The notes under the pieces: model-generated
Databases searched by the model: none
The model's input: the letters and a program-made list of their open reading frames with translations, nothing else
What the model was told of the DNA's origin: nothing
Position numbers and translations under genes: made by a program
Part shown: positions 22,883 through 33,619 of the stretch, piece after piece
How positions within the stretch are numbered: position 1 is the first letter of the stretch
How the letters are laid out: each line of letters begins with the position of its first letter
Origin: Hevea brasiliensis
Taxonomy: Eukaryota; Streptophyta; Magnoliopsida; Malpighiales; Euphorbiaceae
Length of the DNA stretch: 64,000 nt
Direction of reading: 5' to 3'
Assembly (NCBI RefSeq): GCF_030052815.1
Contig: NC_079498.1
Span: 81,392,992-81,456,991 of the forward strand

Positions 22883-23503
22883 ATCCATTCGGCAAACGCT
22901 GTGCCTTCAACTTTACACCAAAGGATCAAGTACATTATAGGCAGAAAAATCATAACAGTGAGGGGAGAAGAAGCCATGCTAGTCACCAAGCCTCAATCGG
23001 TTTCTTATGTGGAAACAACAGAAAGATCCTTGGAAAGCTCTTTCCAAGCACTAGAGTTACAAGGAACTACCCGGAGAGATGAAGGGGCTGCGGCTATGGT
23101 TGTGAAGGTGATGTTTAAAAGTGGCTATGAAAAGGGCAAGGGATTGGGCACCGCATTACAAGGAATTGTTGAACCTATACCGGCTATTCAGAAGATTGGC
23201 CGCTTCGGTTTGGGGTATGGGGAGGATGCTTTGGTAGACGGGAGATTCTGGATGAGAAACATTCTTCGGGATCAAAGGTTTGACCAAAAAGCAAGGAAAA
23301 TGAAAGTTGTCCCGAGAATCATGGATGTCTTCACCAAACCGGTCACTGAGAATCCAGAAGAAAGTGAAGAATCTCCTGAAGAACCATCCATTGATGTCAT
23401 ACAGCTAGACTCCCTGTCCGAAGCACTAATCTCACCAATCATCGAGGGGCAAGAGCTTGATAATTAAGAAGCGGAAGACATTCATGTGCTCAATCTCGAG
23501 TAA
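22883..23503 (+). pseudogene. Element T post-protease region with G-patch motif
   Basis: The frame continues from the protease, open from 22901 to a TAA at 23465-23467, and runs on to a second TAA at 23501-23503. Near 23105-23225 it has MFKSGYEKGKGLGTALQGI followed by EPIPAIQKIGRFGLGYG. This matches the glycine pattern of a G-patch (x-G-Y/F-x-x-G-x-G-L-G-x5-G-x3-P), an RNA-protein interaction motif known next to proteases of some retroviruses and plant elements. An acidic tail (EESEESPEEPSIDV) ends the exon. In the unspliced RNA translation would end at 23501; splicing (next entry) would avoid that stop. Confidence 0.7.
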
Positions 23504-23682
23504 AGTACACCTTTGTTATCAACACTTGATCATTTTGTCCATGGTGACAAGTGTAATGTTGTAAATGGACCCTTTTCTTATGATTAAAGTGTTAATAAAT
23601 CAATAGATCATTTTGTATCCAATTCTCTTTTCCTTTTGCCATTAAAATCCATTTTTAATATACTTCATTTTCATTTCTCCAG
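23500..23682 (+). other. Candidate intron between protease and pol of element T
   Basis: The donor is A|GTAAAG at 23500 and the acceptor is TTTCATTTCTCCAG| ending at 23682, with a pyrimidine-rich tract and high AT content in between. The length is 183 bases. Removing it joins '..ctc ga' to 'g acc att cag..' in frame, so the gag-pro frame leads into pol and the TAA at 23501 is skipped. Ogre elements are known to have an intron at this place. Splicing itself cannot be seen from sequence. Confidence 0.6.
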
Positions 23683-24850
23683 GACCATTCAGCAATTTAT
23701 ACCTAATAATTCAATTGACTTAGAAATTCCTTATGTTAACTTTGAAACTCCCATAACTACCATTGGTTCAAGTGATTCTGAAGAACTTGTAGAACAATGG
23801 GGTGAAAGAGATGAACCTTCCCTGGTGCCTTGTGGGGATAAGATGCACACCATAAATCTAGGGACTGAGGAAATAAAGAGGGAACTTAAGGTTGTGGAAA
23901 ATGGAGAGTTAGAGAGTATGGTCAATTTGCTCAAGGAGTTCCTTAATGTATTCTTATGAAGTTATGATGACATTAGTGGATTGGACCCTCAAATAATAAC
24001 GCATAAGATCCCTCTGATTCCTGGGACAATTCCAATGAAGCAAAAGTTGAGAAGAATGAATCCCGACACACTGCTCAAAGTTAGGGATGAAGTCAAAAAG
24101 CAGTATGATGCTGGATTCCTAGAAGTGGTCAAATACCCTTAATGGATAGCTAACGTTGTCCCAGTAATGAAGAAGGATGGAAGAGTCAGGGTATGTGTTG
24201 ATTACAGGGATCTCAATAAGGAAAGCTTAAAGGATGATTTCCCTTTCCCACACATAGATGTGCTAGTAGACAATGCTGTAGGACTGGGAAGATGTTCATA
24301 CATCGACGGGGCATCCGGGTATAACCAAATCCCCATGGATGAAGAGGACAAAGACAAAACAGCTTTTATCACCCAGTGGGGGCTATTTTGCTACCAGGTG
24401 ATGCCCTTTGGATTAAGGAATGCCGAAGCTACCTATCAGCATGCCATGATCACATTGTTCCACGACATGATGCACAAGGAAGTAGAAGTATAAGTGGATG
24501 ATATGATCATCAAATCCAGAGGGGCAGAAAGTCATGTGCAAGTATTGAGAAAGGTGTTTGAAAGGCTCAGGAAGTATCAACTGAAGCTGAATTCGGCTAA
24601 GTGTGTGTTCAGGGCTAAATCTGGTAAGCTATTGGGATTCATAGTAAGCGAGAAGGGAATAAAAGTGGATCCAGACAAAGTTCGAGCCATTTAAGAAATG
24701 CCATCCCCAAAGACAGAAAGGGAGGTGTGCAGTTTCCTGGGAAAACTAAACTACATCTTGAGGTTCATCTCTAAACTCACTGCTAAAGCTTAGCCCAATT
24801 TCAAACTTCTCAAAAAGAATAAGACCACTCAATGGGATCATGTCTGTCAA
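23683..24850 (+). pseudogene. Element T reverse transcriptase
   Basis: After the acceptor, pol opens with TIQQFIPNNSIDLE and an acidic stretch, is broken by TGA at 23957-23959, and continues with HKIPLIPGTIPMKQKLRRM, VMKKDGRVRVCVDYRDLNK, FPFPHIDVLVDNAVG, YIDGASGYNQIPM and VMPFGLRNAEATYQ. The catalytic box reads V-stop-V-D-D-M-I: the expected Tyr codon at 24491-24493 is TAA. The following [17 protein letters not shown] is intact. The R-K-M-N-P, SGYNQI and GLRNAEATYQ wording is that of the Tat lineage and differs clearly from the chromoviruses A, P and Q. The product would be the polymerase. Confidence 0.85.
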
Positions 24851-25240
24851 GAAGCTTTTAAAAAGATCAAACAGTACCTATCAAACTCGCCAATATTGGT
24901 GCCCCCAGTGACGGGAAAGCCGTTGATTCTGTACATGATGGTTCACCAGAGCTCGATGGGTTGTGTTCTCGGATAGCACAATGACACGAGAAGAAAGAAA
25001 AGAGCCATCTATTATTTAACTAAGAAATTCAACAATTGCGAGTCGAGATACTCATTCCTAGAGAAAACTTGTTGTGCATTTTCATGGATGGCAAATTGAC
25101 TCAAGCACTACATGTTGAATCCTAAAATGTGGCTCATCTCCAAAATGGACCCCATCAAGTATGTATTTGAAAGCCCGTTCGTGCCAGGGAGGATAGCAAA
25201 ATGGCAGGTCATACTTTCTTAGTATGACATTGTCTACATG
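24851..25240 (+). pseudogene. Element T first RNase H (decayed)
   Basis: This region follows the RT thumb. It reads FKKIKQYLSNSPILVPPVTGKPL, then a badly altered core (YMMVHQSSMGCVL, RAIYYLTKKFNNCESRYSFLEK, AFSWMAN), and KYVFESPFVPGRIAKWQV. The first catalytic Asp would sit in the L-Y-M-M-V segment, where no Asp remains. Stops occur at 24792, 24975 and 25219. In Tat elements this ordinary RNase H is usually degenerate, and a second domain follows. Confidence 0.7.
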
Positions 25241-25790
25241 ACCAGAAAAGCAGTGAAAGGGAGCGTGATTGCTGATCTCCTAGCTGAAAACCCGATCCCG
25301 GATTATGAAGCCCTGGATTTTGAATTTCCAGATGAGCATGTTAATGAAGTCAGTAGTGAGGACACAGAACCGAATGAAGTATGGGAAATGTATTTTGACA
25401 GAGCGGTCAATTTGTTCGATAATGGGATTGGGGCAATTTTGATATCCCCAGAAGGAAAACACTTCCCAATAGCTATCAAGCTAAGGTTCGACTACACCAA
25501 CAACGTCGCAGAGTATGAAGCCTGTGTGATAGGTTTACAAGCTGCCATCGAAATGAAGATCAGGAAGTTGGAGGTATATGGAGATTCAGCCTTGATTATT
25601 TACCAAGTCAAAGGGGAATGGCAAACTAAAGACCCGAAACTGATCCTGTATTAAAAGTATCTCCCATAATTGATCAAGAAATTCGAAGAGATCTCCTTCA
25701 CTCACCTTAACTGTGATAAGAACCAATTCACTGATGCCTTAGCCACTTTGGCTGTCATGACTCAGATGGAAGAGGGGCAGATAACACAGG
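25241..25790 (+). pseudogene. Element T second (archaeal-like) RNase H
   Basis: After a linker (SVIADLLAENPIPDYEALDF) comes a complete second RNase H fold: MYFDRAVNLFDNGIGAILI (Asp near 25397), NNVAEYEACVIGL (Glu near 25511), LEVYGDSALIIYQVKGEW (Asp near 25583) and FTDALATLAVM (Asp near 25733). The four acidic residues are all present. The Gly that usually follows the first Asp is Arg. A TAA at 25652-25654 interrupts the frame. A second, archaeal-like RNase H acquired by the Tat lineage is established knowledge, and this is strong support for the classification of T. Confidence 0.82.
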
Positions 25791-27100
25791 AGTTGCAAAT
25801 CAAAGCAAGGAGTGAGCCGGCGTACTGTTTCATGATCGAAGAAGAAATAGATGGCAAACCCTGGTATCATGACATCCAGGTCTACATCAAAACCAGGGAA
25901 TATCTTCCCAGGGCAAGCAAAAATGAGAGAAGAATGATTAGAAGATTAGCACTGGGATACTTCCCTAGTAGGGAAATTTTGTACAAAAGGAGCTCCAATG
26001 GCGAATTGTTAAGGTGCGTTGATGCAAAAGAAGCAAGGAGGATCCTTTTTAAAACTCACGAGGGAAATTGCGCTACTCACACCAATGGGCATATGATGGC
26101 CAAGCAAATCATGAGACGGGGATACTTCTGGACTACGCTGGAAACAGACTGCATTGAGAATTTCGGAAGTGTCATAAATGTCAAATCTATGCTGATCCGA
26201 TAAATGTTCCACCTCATCAGCTTTTTAATCTTGTCTCGCCTTGGCCTTTTGCAATGTGGGGCATCGATGTGATCGGTCCTATTAATCCCAAGGCATCCAA
26301 TGGGCACATATTCATCTTAGTGGCTATTGACTACTTTTCTAAATGGGTTAAGGCAATGTCATATGCCCATATCACACAAAATACATTTCTCAAATTCTTC
26401 AAGAACAATGTCATCTATCGACATGGTCTTCCTAACGAAATTATCACTGACAATGCTAAGAATTTGAACAGTCCAAAGATCCGAAGTTTATGTGACCAGT
26501 ACAAAATCTTACATCTTAATTCTTCGCCATACTGTCCTCAAATGAACGGAGCAGTGGAGACAGCTAACAAAAACCTCAAGAGAATAATCAGGAAGATGAC
26601 CATCACTTATAGATATTGGCACGATATGCTTCCCTTCGCCTTTTATGCTTATCAGACCTCCGTAAGGACATCGACTGGGGTAACTCCATATTCATTGGTC
26701 TACGGAATGGAAGCTATTTTACCCATAGAGGTTGAGATTCCTTACCTAAGAATTTTGAAAGAGTCAGGAATTGACGAGTCAGAATGGGTTCAATCGAGGT
26801 TGGACCAACTAAATTTACTAGACGAGAAAGGACTAGCAGCAGTGTCATGGGCAATTGTACCAAAGGAAAATGGCTAGGGTATTTAACAAAGGCGTTTGCC
26901 CGGGCGAATTCCAACCAGAAGATCTGGTTTTGAAAAAGATCCTCCCAAATCAAAACGATCCCCGGCGCAAATGGTCACCAACTTACGAAGGGCCTTATGT
27001 GGTTAAAAAGGCATTTTCTGGCGGTGCGCTGATTTTAACTCATATGGATAGCGAAGAATTCCCAAGACCCGTAAATGCAGATGCTGTTAAAAGGTATTAA
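25791..27100 (+). pseudogene. Element T integrase
   Basis: The zinc-binding domain has HEGNCATHTNGHMMAKQIM and GYFWTTLETDC. A one-base frameshift near 26160 then hides the C-H-K-C pair, visible in the next frame as RKCHKCQIYAD. The core is open from 26254: WGIDVIGPI (Asp near 26266), IITDNAKNL (Asp near 26449) and NGAVETANKNLKRI (Glu near 26557), so the D,D,E triad is complete. The end has a second frame change near 26870, then LKKILPNQNDPRRKWSPTYEGPYVVKKAFSGGAL, a GPY/F-type module, and stops at 27098-27100. No chromodomain follows, unlike element A. It would insert T cDNA. Confidence 0.85.
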
Positions 27101-27345
27101 AAAAAATGTAGGAGTGAAAACCCGAAAGGGCACTCTTAGCAAAATGTGTGAAGGAAGGCGAAAACCCAAAAGGGCACTCCTAGCAAAATGTGTGAAGGAA
27201 GGCGAAAACCCGAAAGGGCACTTTCTGCAAAATGAGCAAAGGGTGAAAACCTGAAGGAGCATTTTGAAAAAGTGAGCCAAAAAAAAATCTAGGGGTGAAA
27301 ACCTGAAAAAGGGCGCTCCTGGAACCAGAAAATGGAGAAATAAGG
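27101..27345 (+). repeat. T 3' UTR repeat family 1, first block
   Basis: About four diverged units of roughly 50-60 bases occur, each containing 'gtgaaaacccgaaagggcac' or 'gcgaaaacccgaaagggc' followed by 'tagcaaaatgtgtgaagg'. It starts right after the pol stop. A second block of the same unit stands at 27680-27810. Minus-strand open frames across it are repeat artefacts. Confidence 0.8.
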
Positions 27346-27679
27346 AAGAGAACCCAAGACCAGAAGAGGTAATAAGTCACCACGGTACGAACATTCGTCG
27401 GAAGATTACTGGAAATAATGGCAGTTAGGGGGATTCAAAGTTAGCAATAAGGAATTTGTGAGATCTATTCTTGTACATCTTTCCCTTTGAAATTGTACCA
27501 TTGTTTTTAAGCCATAATAAAATTGCTCCTTCACTCTAATTTATTTTTCTTATCTACCTTTCATTTATGCGCTATTAATTCATTAAAACTTTATTATAAG
27601 ATCAGGATTTGAATATTGATAACTTCATGTACTGTGCTATGAGATTTGCAGGAGATGAACGATGGCCGGCAAAAAAAAA
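27346..27679 (+). other. T 3' UTR, non-repetitive part
   Basis: AT-rich, no open frame of note and no recognised motif. It lies between the two blocks of repeat family 1 and is part of the long 3' UTR of T. Confidence 0.5.
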
Positions 27680-27810
27680 ATGTAGGAGTGAAAACCTGAA
27701 AGGGCGCTCCTAGCAAAATGTGTAGAAGAAGGTGAAAACCCGTAAGGGCGCTTTCTACAAAATAAGTGAGGAGCCAAAACCCAGAGGGACATTCTGAAAA
27801 AGTGAGTAAA
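27680..27810 (+). repeat. T 3' UTR repeat family 1, second block
   Basis: Two to three more units with 'gtgaaaacctgaaagggcgc' and 'gtgaaaacccgtaagggcgc', diverged from the block at 27101-27345. The split suggests that an internal piece was inserted between them or was once repeated together with them. Confidence 0.75.
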
Positions 27811-27949
27811 AGGAGGAAGTTGCAGACCAAGCCTGGGGACTCGTTCTAACTCTGTCCATTAATCATCTATCTTCGGGACTTTGTTAAGTACACTTTGATT
27901 GGAGGAACATCTTGTGTAAGGTTTGCTTTGTGAGGACATTTTAAATTCC

Positions 27950-28610
27950 TGCTGTCAACCTATGGTTCCTTGATCCAAGTTGATTTTAATTTTTAGAATT
28001 TTAATTTTCAGTTATCAACCTCTGGTTCCTTGATCCAAGTTGATTTTAATTTTCAGTTATCAACTTCTGGTTCCTTGATCCAAGTTGATTTTAATTTTCA
28101 GCATTTTAATTTTTAGTTATCAACCTCTGGTTCCTTGATCCAAGTTGATTTTAATTTTCAGCATTTTAAATTTCTGCCATCAACCTCTGGTTCCTTGATT
28201 CAAGTTGATTTTAATTTTCAGCATTTTAAATTCCTGCCATCAACCTCTGGTTCCTTGATACAAGTTGATTTTAATTTTTCGCATTTTAAATTCCTGCCAT
28301 CAACCTCTGGTTCCTTGATCCAAGTTGATTTTAATTTTCAGCATTTTAATTTTCAGTTATCAACCTTTGGTTCCTTGATCCAAGTTGAATTTAATTTTTC
28401 AGCATTTTAATTTTCAATTATCAAACTCTGGTTCCTTGATCCAAGTTGATTTCAATTTTCAGCATTTTAAATTCCTGCCATCAACCTCTGGTTCCTTGAT
28501 CCAAGTTGATTTTAATTTTCAGCATTTAAATTTCCAGTTATCAACCTCTGGCTTCTTAATCCAACTTAATTTTAATTTTTAGCGTTTAATTTCCTGTTAA
28601 TTTTACTTTT
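27950..28610 (+). repeat. T 3' UTR minisatellite, 60-bp unit
   Basis: About ten units occur, each with 'ttccttgatccaagttgatt' and then 'ttaattttcagcattttaa'. Nearly all are 59-61 bases apart (27966, 28026, 28072, 28131, 28191, 28251, 28311, 28371, 28432, 28492); one is 46. Being a multiple of three, most units stay in one frame and give a repetitive open reading (IQVDFNFQHFKFLPSTSGSL). I take this as an artefact and not a protein. Tandem repeats in this place are known for Tat-lineage elements and can seed satellites. Confidence 0.92.
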
Positions 28611-28731
28611 TGGCATTTTGATTTTCATCATTGATCTCTGATTTTGATATCTCGACCGCCCAAAATATGGGTCCGAATCTTTACATAATCCCTATACAAG
28701 AGAATTTCATTCCCTTTAAATAGGAATTATG

Positions 28732-28740
28732 TAAAGAGGG
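28732..28740 (+). other. Element T polypurine tract
   Basis: The purine-only run TAAAGAGGGG (from 28732, its T excepted) ends five bases before the TGTAGACA of the 3' LTR at 28746. It is the primer site for plus-strand synthesis. The 5-base gap is unusual, since most plant elements have the tract abutting the LTR. Confidence 0.55.
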
Positions 28741-29361
28741 GCAGCTGTAGACAAATATTTTGGCCGACCTCCTAGGATAAGGAACTTTTAAACTTTTGAC
28801 TCTATTATCTGCTCTCAACTGATGTCCCTTAATCACAAATGGCTTTTCCAAACTCACCGATTGCTTGTTCCTGGAACAGACCGATCTCGCGCTCAAGATA
28901 TTTGTTTTCTGATCTCTTATCAGATGGGTTTGAATCAATATTGGGTCTCCGGAACATCCAATCTTACCTACTGATACTCTTGATCTTCTGTAAAAATATT
29001 ACAGAACTTCATTTGGCTAATGATGTGATCAGGCTTCTCACTTAAATGCCCCAGACATTCCTTAAAATGAAGTTAAGGTTTCAATCCGGTCTAATAATGG
29101 TTCTGATCTTAAAAGTTCAAAGTCAATGTCAAACCTCTGCAATTCTAATATTTTAAAATTTCATCTGATAGTCCGATCTCATGTTCGCATATAGTGTTTT
29201 TCTGATCTCTTATCTACTGATTAGTAGTCGCTTTCAAGTTTGATGATTAAATACGCTCAATCAATTAAGTACTCAGACAATTTGGGATGCTTTCCGATCT
29301 CATCAAAGAAATTGAACAAAAAAGGGATTTCAATTCATTTCAAGATAAAAATATATACAAG

Positions 29362-29956
29362 TCATTCAACAGGTAGATCTCCCCCAGCCTGCTCCCCAGG
29401 TACATTATCAGCCCTCTGATCCTCTCCCTCTCTCTCAAGCTCCTCGTCGCTCTCCTCTTCGGCCTCTGGAATGAGCTGATTCATCCAGGAGAAGTCCTCC
29501 TCAGGATAACGCTTCCTCAGCTCGGTCAGGAGGTCATTATGGGCGTTCACATATGCCCCAGCCTCTTTTGTTGTGCTTTCCTCTTCTTTGGCCTGGAGCT
29601 CCTCCTCTTTTGCCTAAAGTTCCTCAGCAAAACGAGTGAGGTCGGCAGATCGATCAGCTCGGGTGACTTCAAGTTCCAGCTCCACTTCGACTATCTTCTC
29701 TTCCCAATGCTTCATCCGATCTTCCAGTCTGGCGATGTAATCATTGGCAGAGAAGAGTTGAGCTTGTGCAGCTGAGACATCCTAGACTGCCTTAAGAATC
29801 TCCCTCCTTAAGGCATGGGCTTTCTCTCGGATCACATGTTGATTGGCAATAGCCTCCAAACCCAAGCTCATTGTCTGAGTTAAAATATCATCGATGCTCT
29901 CCTCTGCCAACTTGTTCTGATCTTCTTGGAAGCAGATGGAGGCGCCCATGACCTTG
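29362..29956 (-). pseudogene. aORF2 C-terminal part, antisense, T 3' LTR
   Basis: This is the second part of the aORF2 whose start is at 42161-41812; Q is inserted between. From 29956 it reads through VMGASICFQEDQNKLAEES and ILTQTMSLGLEAIANQHVIR. It then has a TAG near 29782 (CAG in the 5' copy), the coiled coil, and the acidic tail NQLIPEAEEESDEELER, ending at the TGA at 29362. The end of the frame is the same in both LTRs. Confidence 0.6.
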
Positions 29957-32900
29957 TGTAACACCCCTATTTGAATAGCCTGGTATATTTCACTGTTCCA
30001 GTGATCGGAGCCGGTCCGGAAAATTAAGGGGATTAGAACCACACTTAAGACAACTAAAGAAGCTATAAACACAAATAATTAGTAATTGCCGATTAGTTAA
30101 GTATAAATAAGAAAAACAGAACATAAGAAGTTAAACGAGCCGAGAGTCACAGCGATGGGTGACCTTCTAGGGAAGGACTGCGAAGTCATTTTAAACTCAA
30201 ATTTCGAATCATAAAATGTGACGCTGCGGTCCTTAGGACCCTTACAAACACAGTGGAAAAGAGAAAATCATGAAAAAGAACTGTTAAGCCAGTCAAATAA
30301 TTAGGTCAGGGAGCCGGAAGAAATATTGAATTATTTGCAAACTAGGTTCAACCGGCGAGGGGCAATTTGGTCAATTGACCCCGAGAGCTGACTCCTGACC
30401 TAACTGTCAAATAAAATCAGAGAAAAGAAAATTTCGGAATCGAGAATTAAATTAAAGAACTAGTAGAAAAAAAAAGAAAGAAAATGAAAAAGTGAAGAGA
30501 GGTGACATCATGCATGATGCCATAAATCCTATAATTAATAAATTAACTAAAGTGATTTTTTTTGGTCTTCCATAAGACAAAAGACAAAAGACATAAAAAA
30601 AAAAAGAAACAAAGTCATCTTCCTCATCCTTGTGCCGCCCCATCTCTCTCTTCATTCTCACTCACTTTGTTCCACCATTTTTAAGGATTAGAAAGCTTGA
30701 ATTTCCCTACTTACTTCCATAAATTCACAAAGTCCCAACATTAAAAATTCTCTTTACATGTTGAGGAAGCATTAGAGAGCAAAAAGAAGAAGAAAGACTT
30801 GAAGAAAGTAAAGCCTAGAAACCCTCCAAGCAAGGTTAGTGTTTATCCCTTAAACTTTTCTTTATATTAAGGATTAAATACTTGTATTAAGATGGAATTT
30901 GATGAAAGTTGAAACAAAATGTTAAGATAAGGGACCAAGCTGAATTTCGACCAGCATGTGTATGAGGGTATTATTGTATGGTTTGATGGATTTGAATGAG
31001 TATATGGGCCTCCATTAGTTGAATGATTATAGTTAAAAGCATTGAATTGGTTAAATGCAACAATTAGTGTGAATTAGGGTTTTGGACATTAGGGTTTAGA
31101 GACAAAAATGTAAGAAATTTGTAAATGATATTTTGGACCTAGTTTAAGGAGAGAAATAGTCAATTGTGACCTAATGAGGTGTGTTAGGAGTGTTTGAATC
31201 AAAAGCAAATTCGTATTGAGTGTGGTCATGCTGCTGGCAGCATGACCAAGTTACCTTTGAGGGACCAAAAATGAAAATTTACAAGTCCAATTGGGAATGA
31301 AAATAGACACTAAATGACACAATTTTCATTTAGGAAGCATGCCCAAAAAGTGACCAAAACCTAGTGAACAAATTGATCAAACTTGGAAAATCTCAGTCTG
31401 CCCTGTACAAACTGACCAAATGAACAGTGTTTGTTCATTTGGCCATAACTTGAGCTAGGCAGGTCTAAATGACCTGAAATTTTACCAGTGGTTAGATGAG
31501 ATATAGACCTAAAACTTTCATGAGAACACAAACCCAAATTATGCCATTAACCAAGTCATTTGGCCACCCCAAGTTGGTGACCTAAAACTGCCAGCATCAA
31601 AAATTGCCCAAAAAATCTGGGTTGAATTCAATCCGGTAGCCATGGTTCAAATGGCTATAGCTTGAGCTACAAAACTCCAATTGGAGTGATTCAAAAAGGA
31701 GAATCAACTTAAGACAATAGGGAACATTTTTTAAGAAGGAAGTTTTGCCAAATTCTAACAGAAAAATGACCAATAGAACAGTGCAACCTTAGACACCAAA
31801 ACTAAAAATTTATCAAATTTGCCTAAAAGACTTAGAATTTGAGTAAACAACCAAAACCAACAAATTTAGTGACCAAAATGTGGTATGTGGGTGAAGTTGG
31901 GATTGCCATACCTATTAAGCCTTAGAAAGTCAACAATTTGACTTGAATAGTGTAGTGAATAGTAACCCCAAAACACAAAATTTAAAGAACGTCGAGTTTA
32001 GCATATTAGAGCTAGGTAAAAGTGAAGTTAAATTTATTTTTGGATTTATGCTAAGTTATGGTACTGAAACACTATAAAATTGTGTGTTTCAGTTGAAAAG
32101 AACACTAGGAAAGAACCCGAAGAATCGAGTCAAGGCCAAGAGGCGACTCGCTTGATGTTTGTGCACAACGTATAAATTCTGCAAATTATTTGCTGCATAT
32201 TGTTTTGAATGATTTGAAAAAGTGAATTGTGACATTATTTATGATGCTTTGATCTAAATTGTTGAAAGTTATTGTGTATGTTTGAAATGGCAATGTTTAG
32301 CAAATTGTTAAGATAAGTTTTGAAACCATAGTGTCATGACCATATATTTGAACACCTCACTAGCATGACTAGTGGGGGTAATCAGTTTCGAATTTTGATT
32401 CCTTCTCTGGATGAAGTGCTGAGGTGTGCCAGTAGAAGAGGATTTGAATGGATATCCATATATTTGAGCTAGCTAGCCTTGTGATGTGATTTCTCTTTAG
32501 CCTCTGGCTATTGAGATTATATTTGTTTCGAATGGCATGAGATAACTGTGGGTTTTGTGAAATGTGTTTTGATACTTCGAAATGAACTTGTTATACTTCG
32601 AAATGAACTTGTTTGCATCAAAATCTCATAATTCATGTTTTGTGTTTAATGCTCATATTTAGTCAAATTTTTGAATAAATGTGATTTAAATTCTGCATTA
32701 AGATTATTTTAGTATGTTGTGCACCACTGAGTCCTAGTACTCAGCGATTGTTGTTATTGCTATCGCAGATTTAAAGACTAGAGGAGCAGCAGACTGAGCT
32801 GCTGAGGATTGAGGATCTATCAGCTTGAAGTTATCGGGTATAATTTATACCCTGACTGTAAATATTTCTTTTGATGTATGTATTGCACATAAATGTATGG

Positions 32901-33430
32901 GCATGTAAATTGGTCTTAAGCAGCTTGTACAAAGTTTGTATAAAATTTGTAATAAATTTTAGTTTGGATTTTCTGAATGTAAATTTTGGTATGATGTATA
33001 TATAAATTGTTTATCTTCAAAGAAATATGAATGTATGAAATTGATTGACAGTATCTTGACGATTGGTGAATTTTGAACTTGTGAAATTGGTTGAGATTGA
33101 TTGTGAAATTGAAGAAGTGGTTGAAAAATTATTGGAAGTGCTTTATTTCAAGTGTTTGAAGAACTGTTTTCTCAAAATACAAACGGAACTCTGCTAAAAT
33201 TTTTATAAAATTTGCGGAAAAATAAAATGGGCCAAAAATTTCAACTAGCTTTCAACTGTAATTAAATGTTTTGATATCAATTAGAAAATGCTCACCACTT
33301 GTCAAAAATAAGAAAATTGTTTTAAAATCCCTTGTAGGGTACTTAATGAGTTATCGGTAGGTGAAGTTCGGTAGTTCATTAGGTATTCTACGGGATCATG
33401 TTATGCCTTACAGAGGGGTAAGGTATGACA
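29957..33430 (+). repeat. Element Q 5' LTR
   Basis: 3474 bases, TGTAACACCCC to GGTATGACA. No gene is seen inside. It contains a purine/pyrimidine-rich block near 30470-30660, an 'aaagacaaaagacataaaa' run, and the 'gcaccactgagtcctagtactcagcg' inverted-repeat motif near 32725 that P and A also have in variant form. Confidence 0.92.
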
Positions 33431-33438
33431 TGTTTTAG

Positions 33439-33450
33439 TGATATCAGAGC
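33439..33450 (+). other. Element Q primer binding site (tRNA-Met)
   Basis: TGATATCAGAGC lies 8 bases after the LTR end, one G-to-A change away from TGGTATCAGAGC. The same 'tgttttag' spacer separates LTR and primer site in P. Confidence 0.85.
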
Positions 33451-33619
33451 CTGGTTTTTCAAGTATGTTTTAACTTATGAATTTGTGTCTTTCCTTGTTA
33501 AGTACAACTGCTCAATGTCCATATTTGTTACATACAGTGCATTACATCATAAATATGAACTAACGGAGGGAAATCTCCATGTGTTACTTATTCAAGAGAT
33601 ACCCTAACTTCAGACCAAA

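Noticed and set aside
28135..28582. Long open frames with a repeating IQVDFNF motif
   Set aside because: They lie wholly in the 60-bp 3' UTR array of T, after the pol stop. The unit length is a multiple of three, so openness is automatic.
27950..28610. CRISPR-like array
   Set aside because: The units are contiguous and diverged, without unique spacers. The context is a plant retrotransposon 3' UTR.
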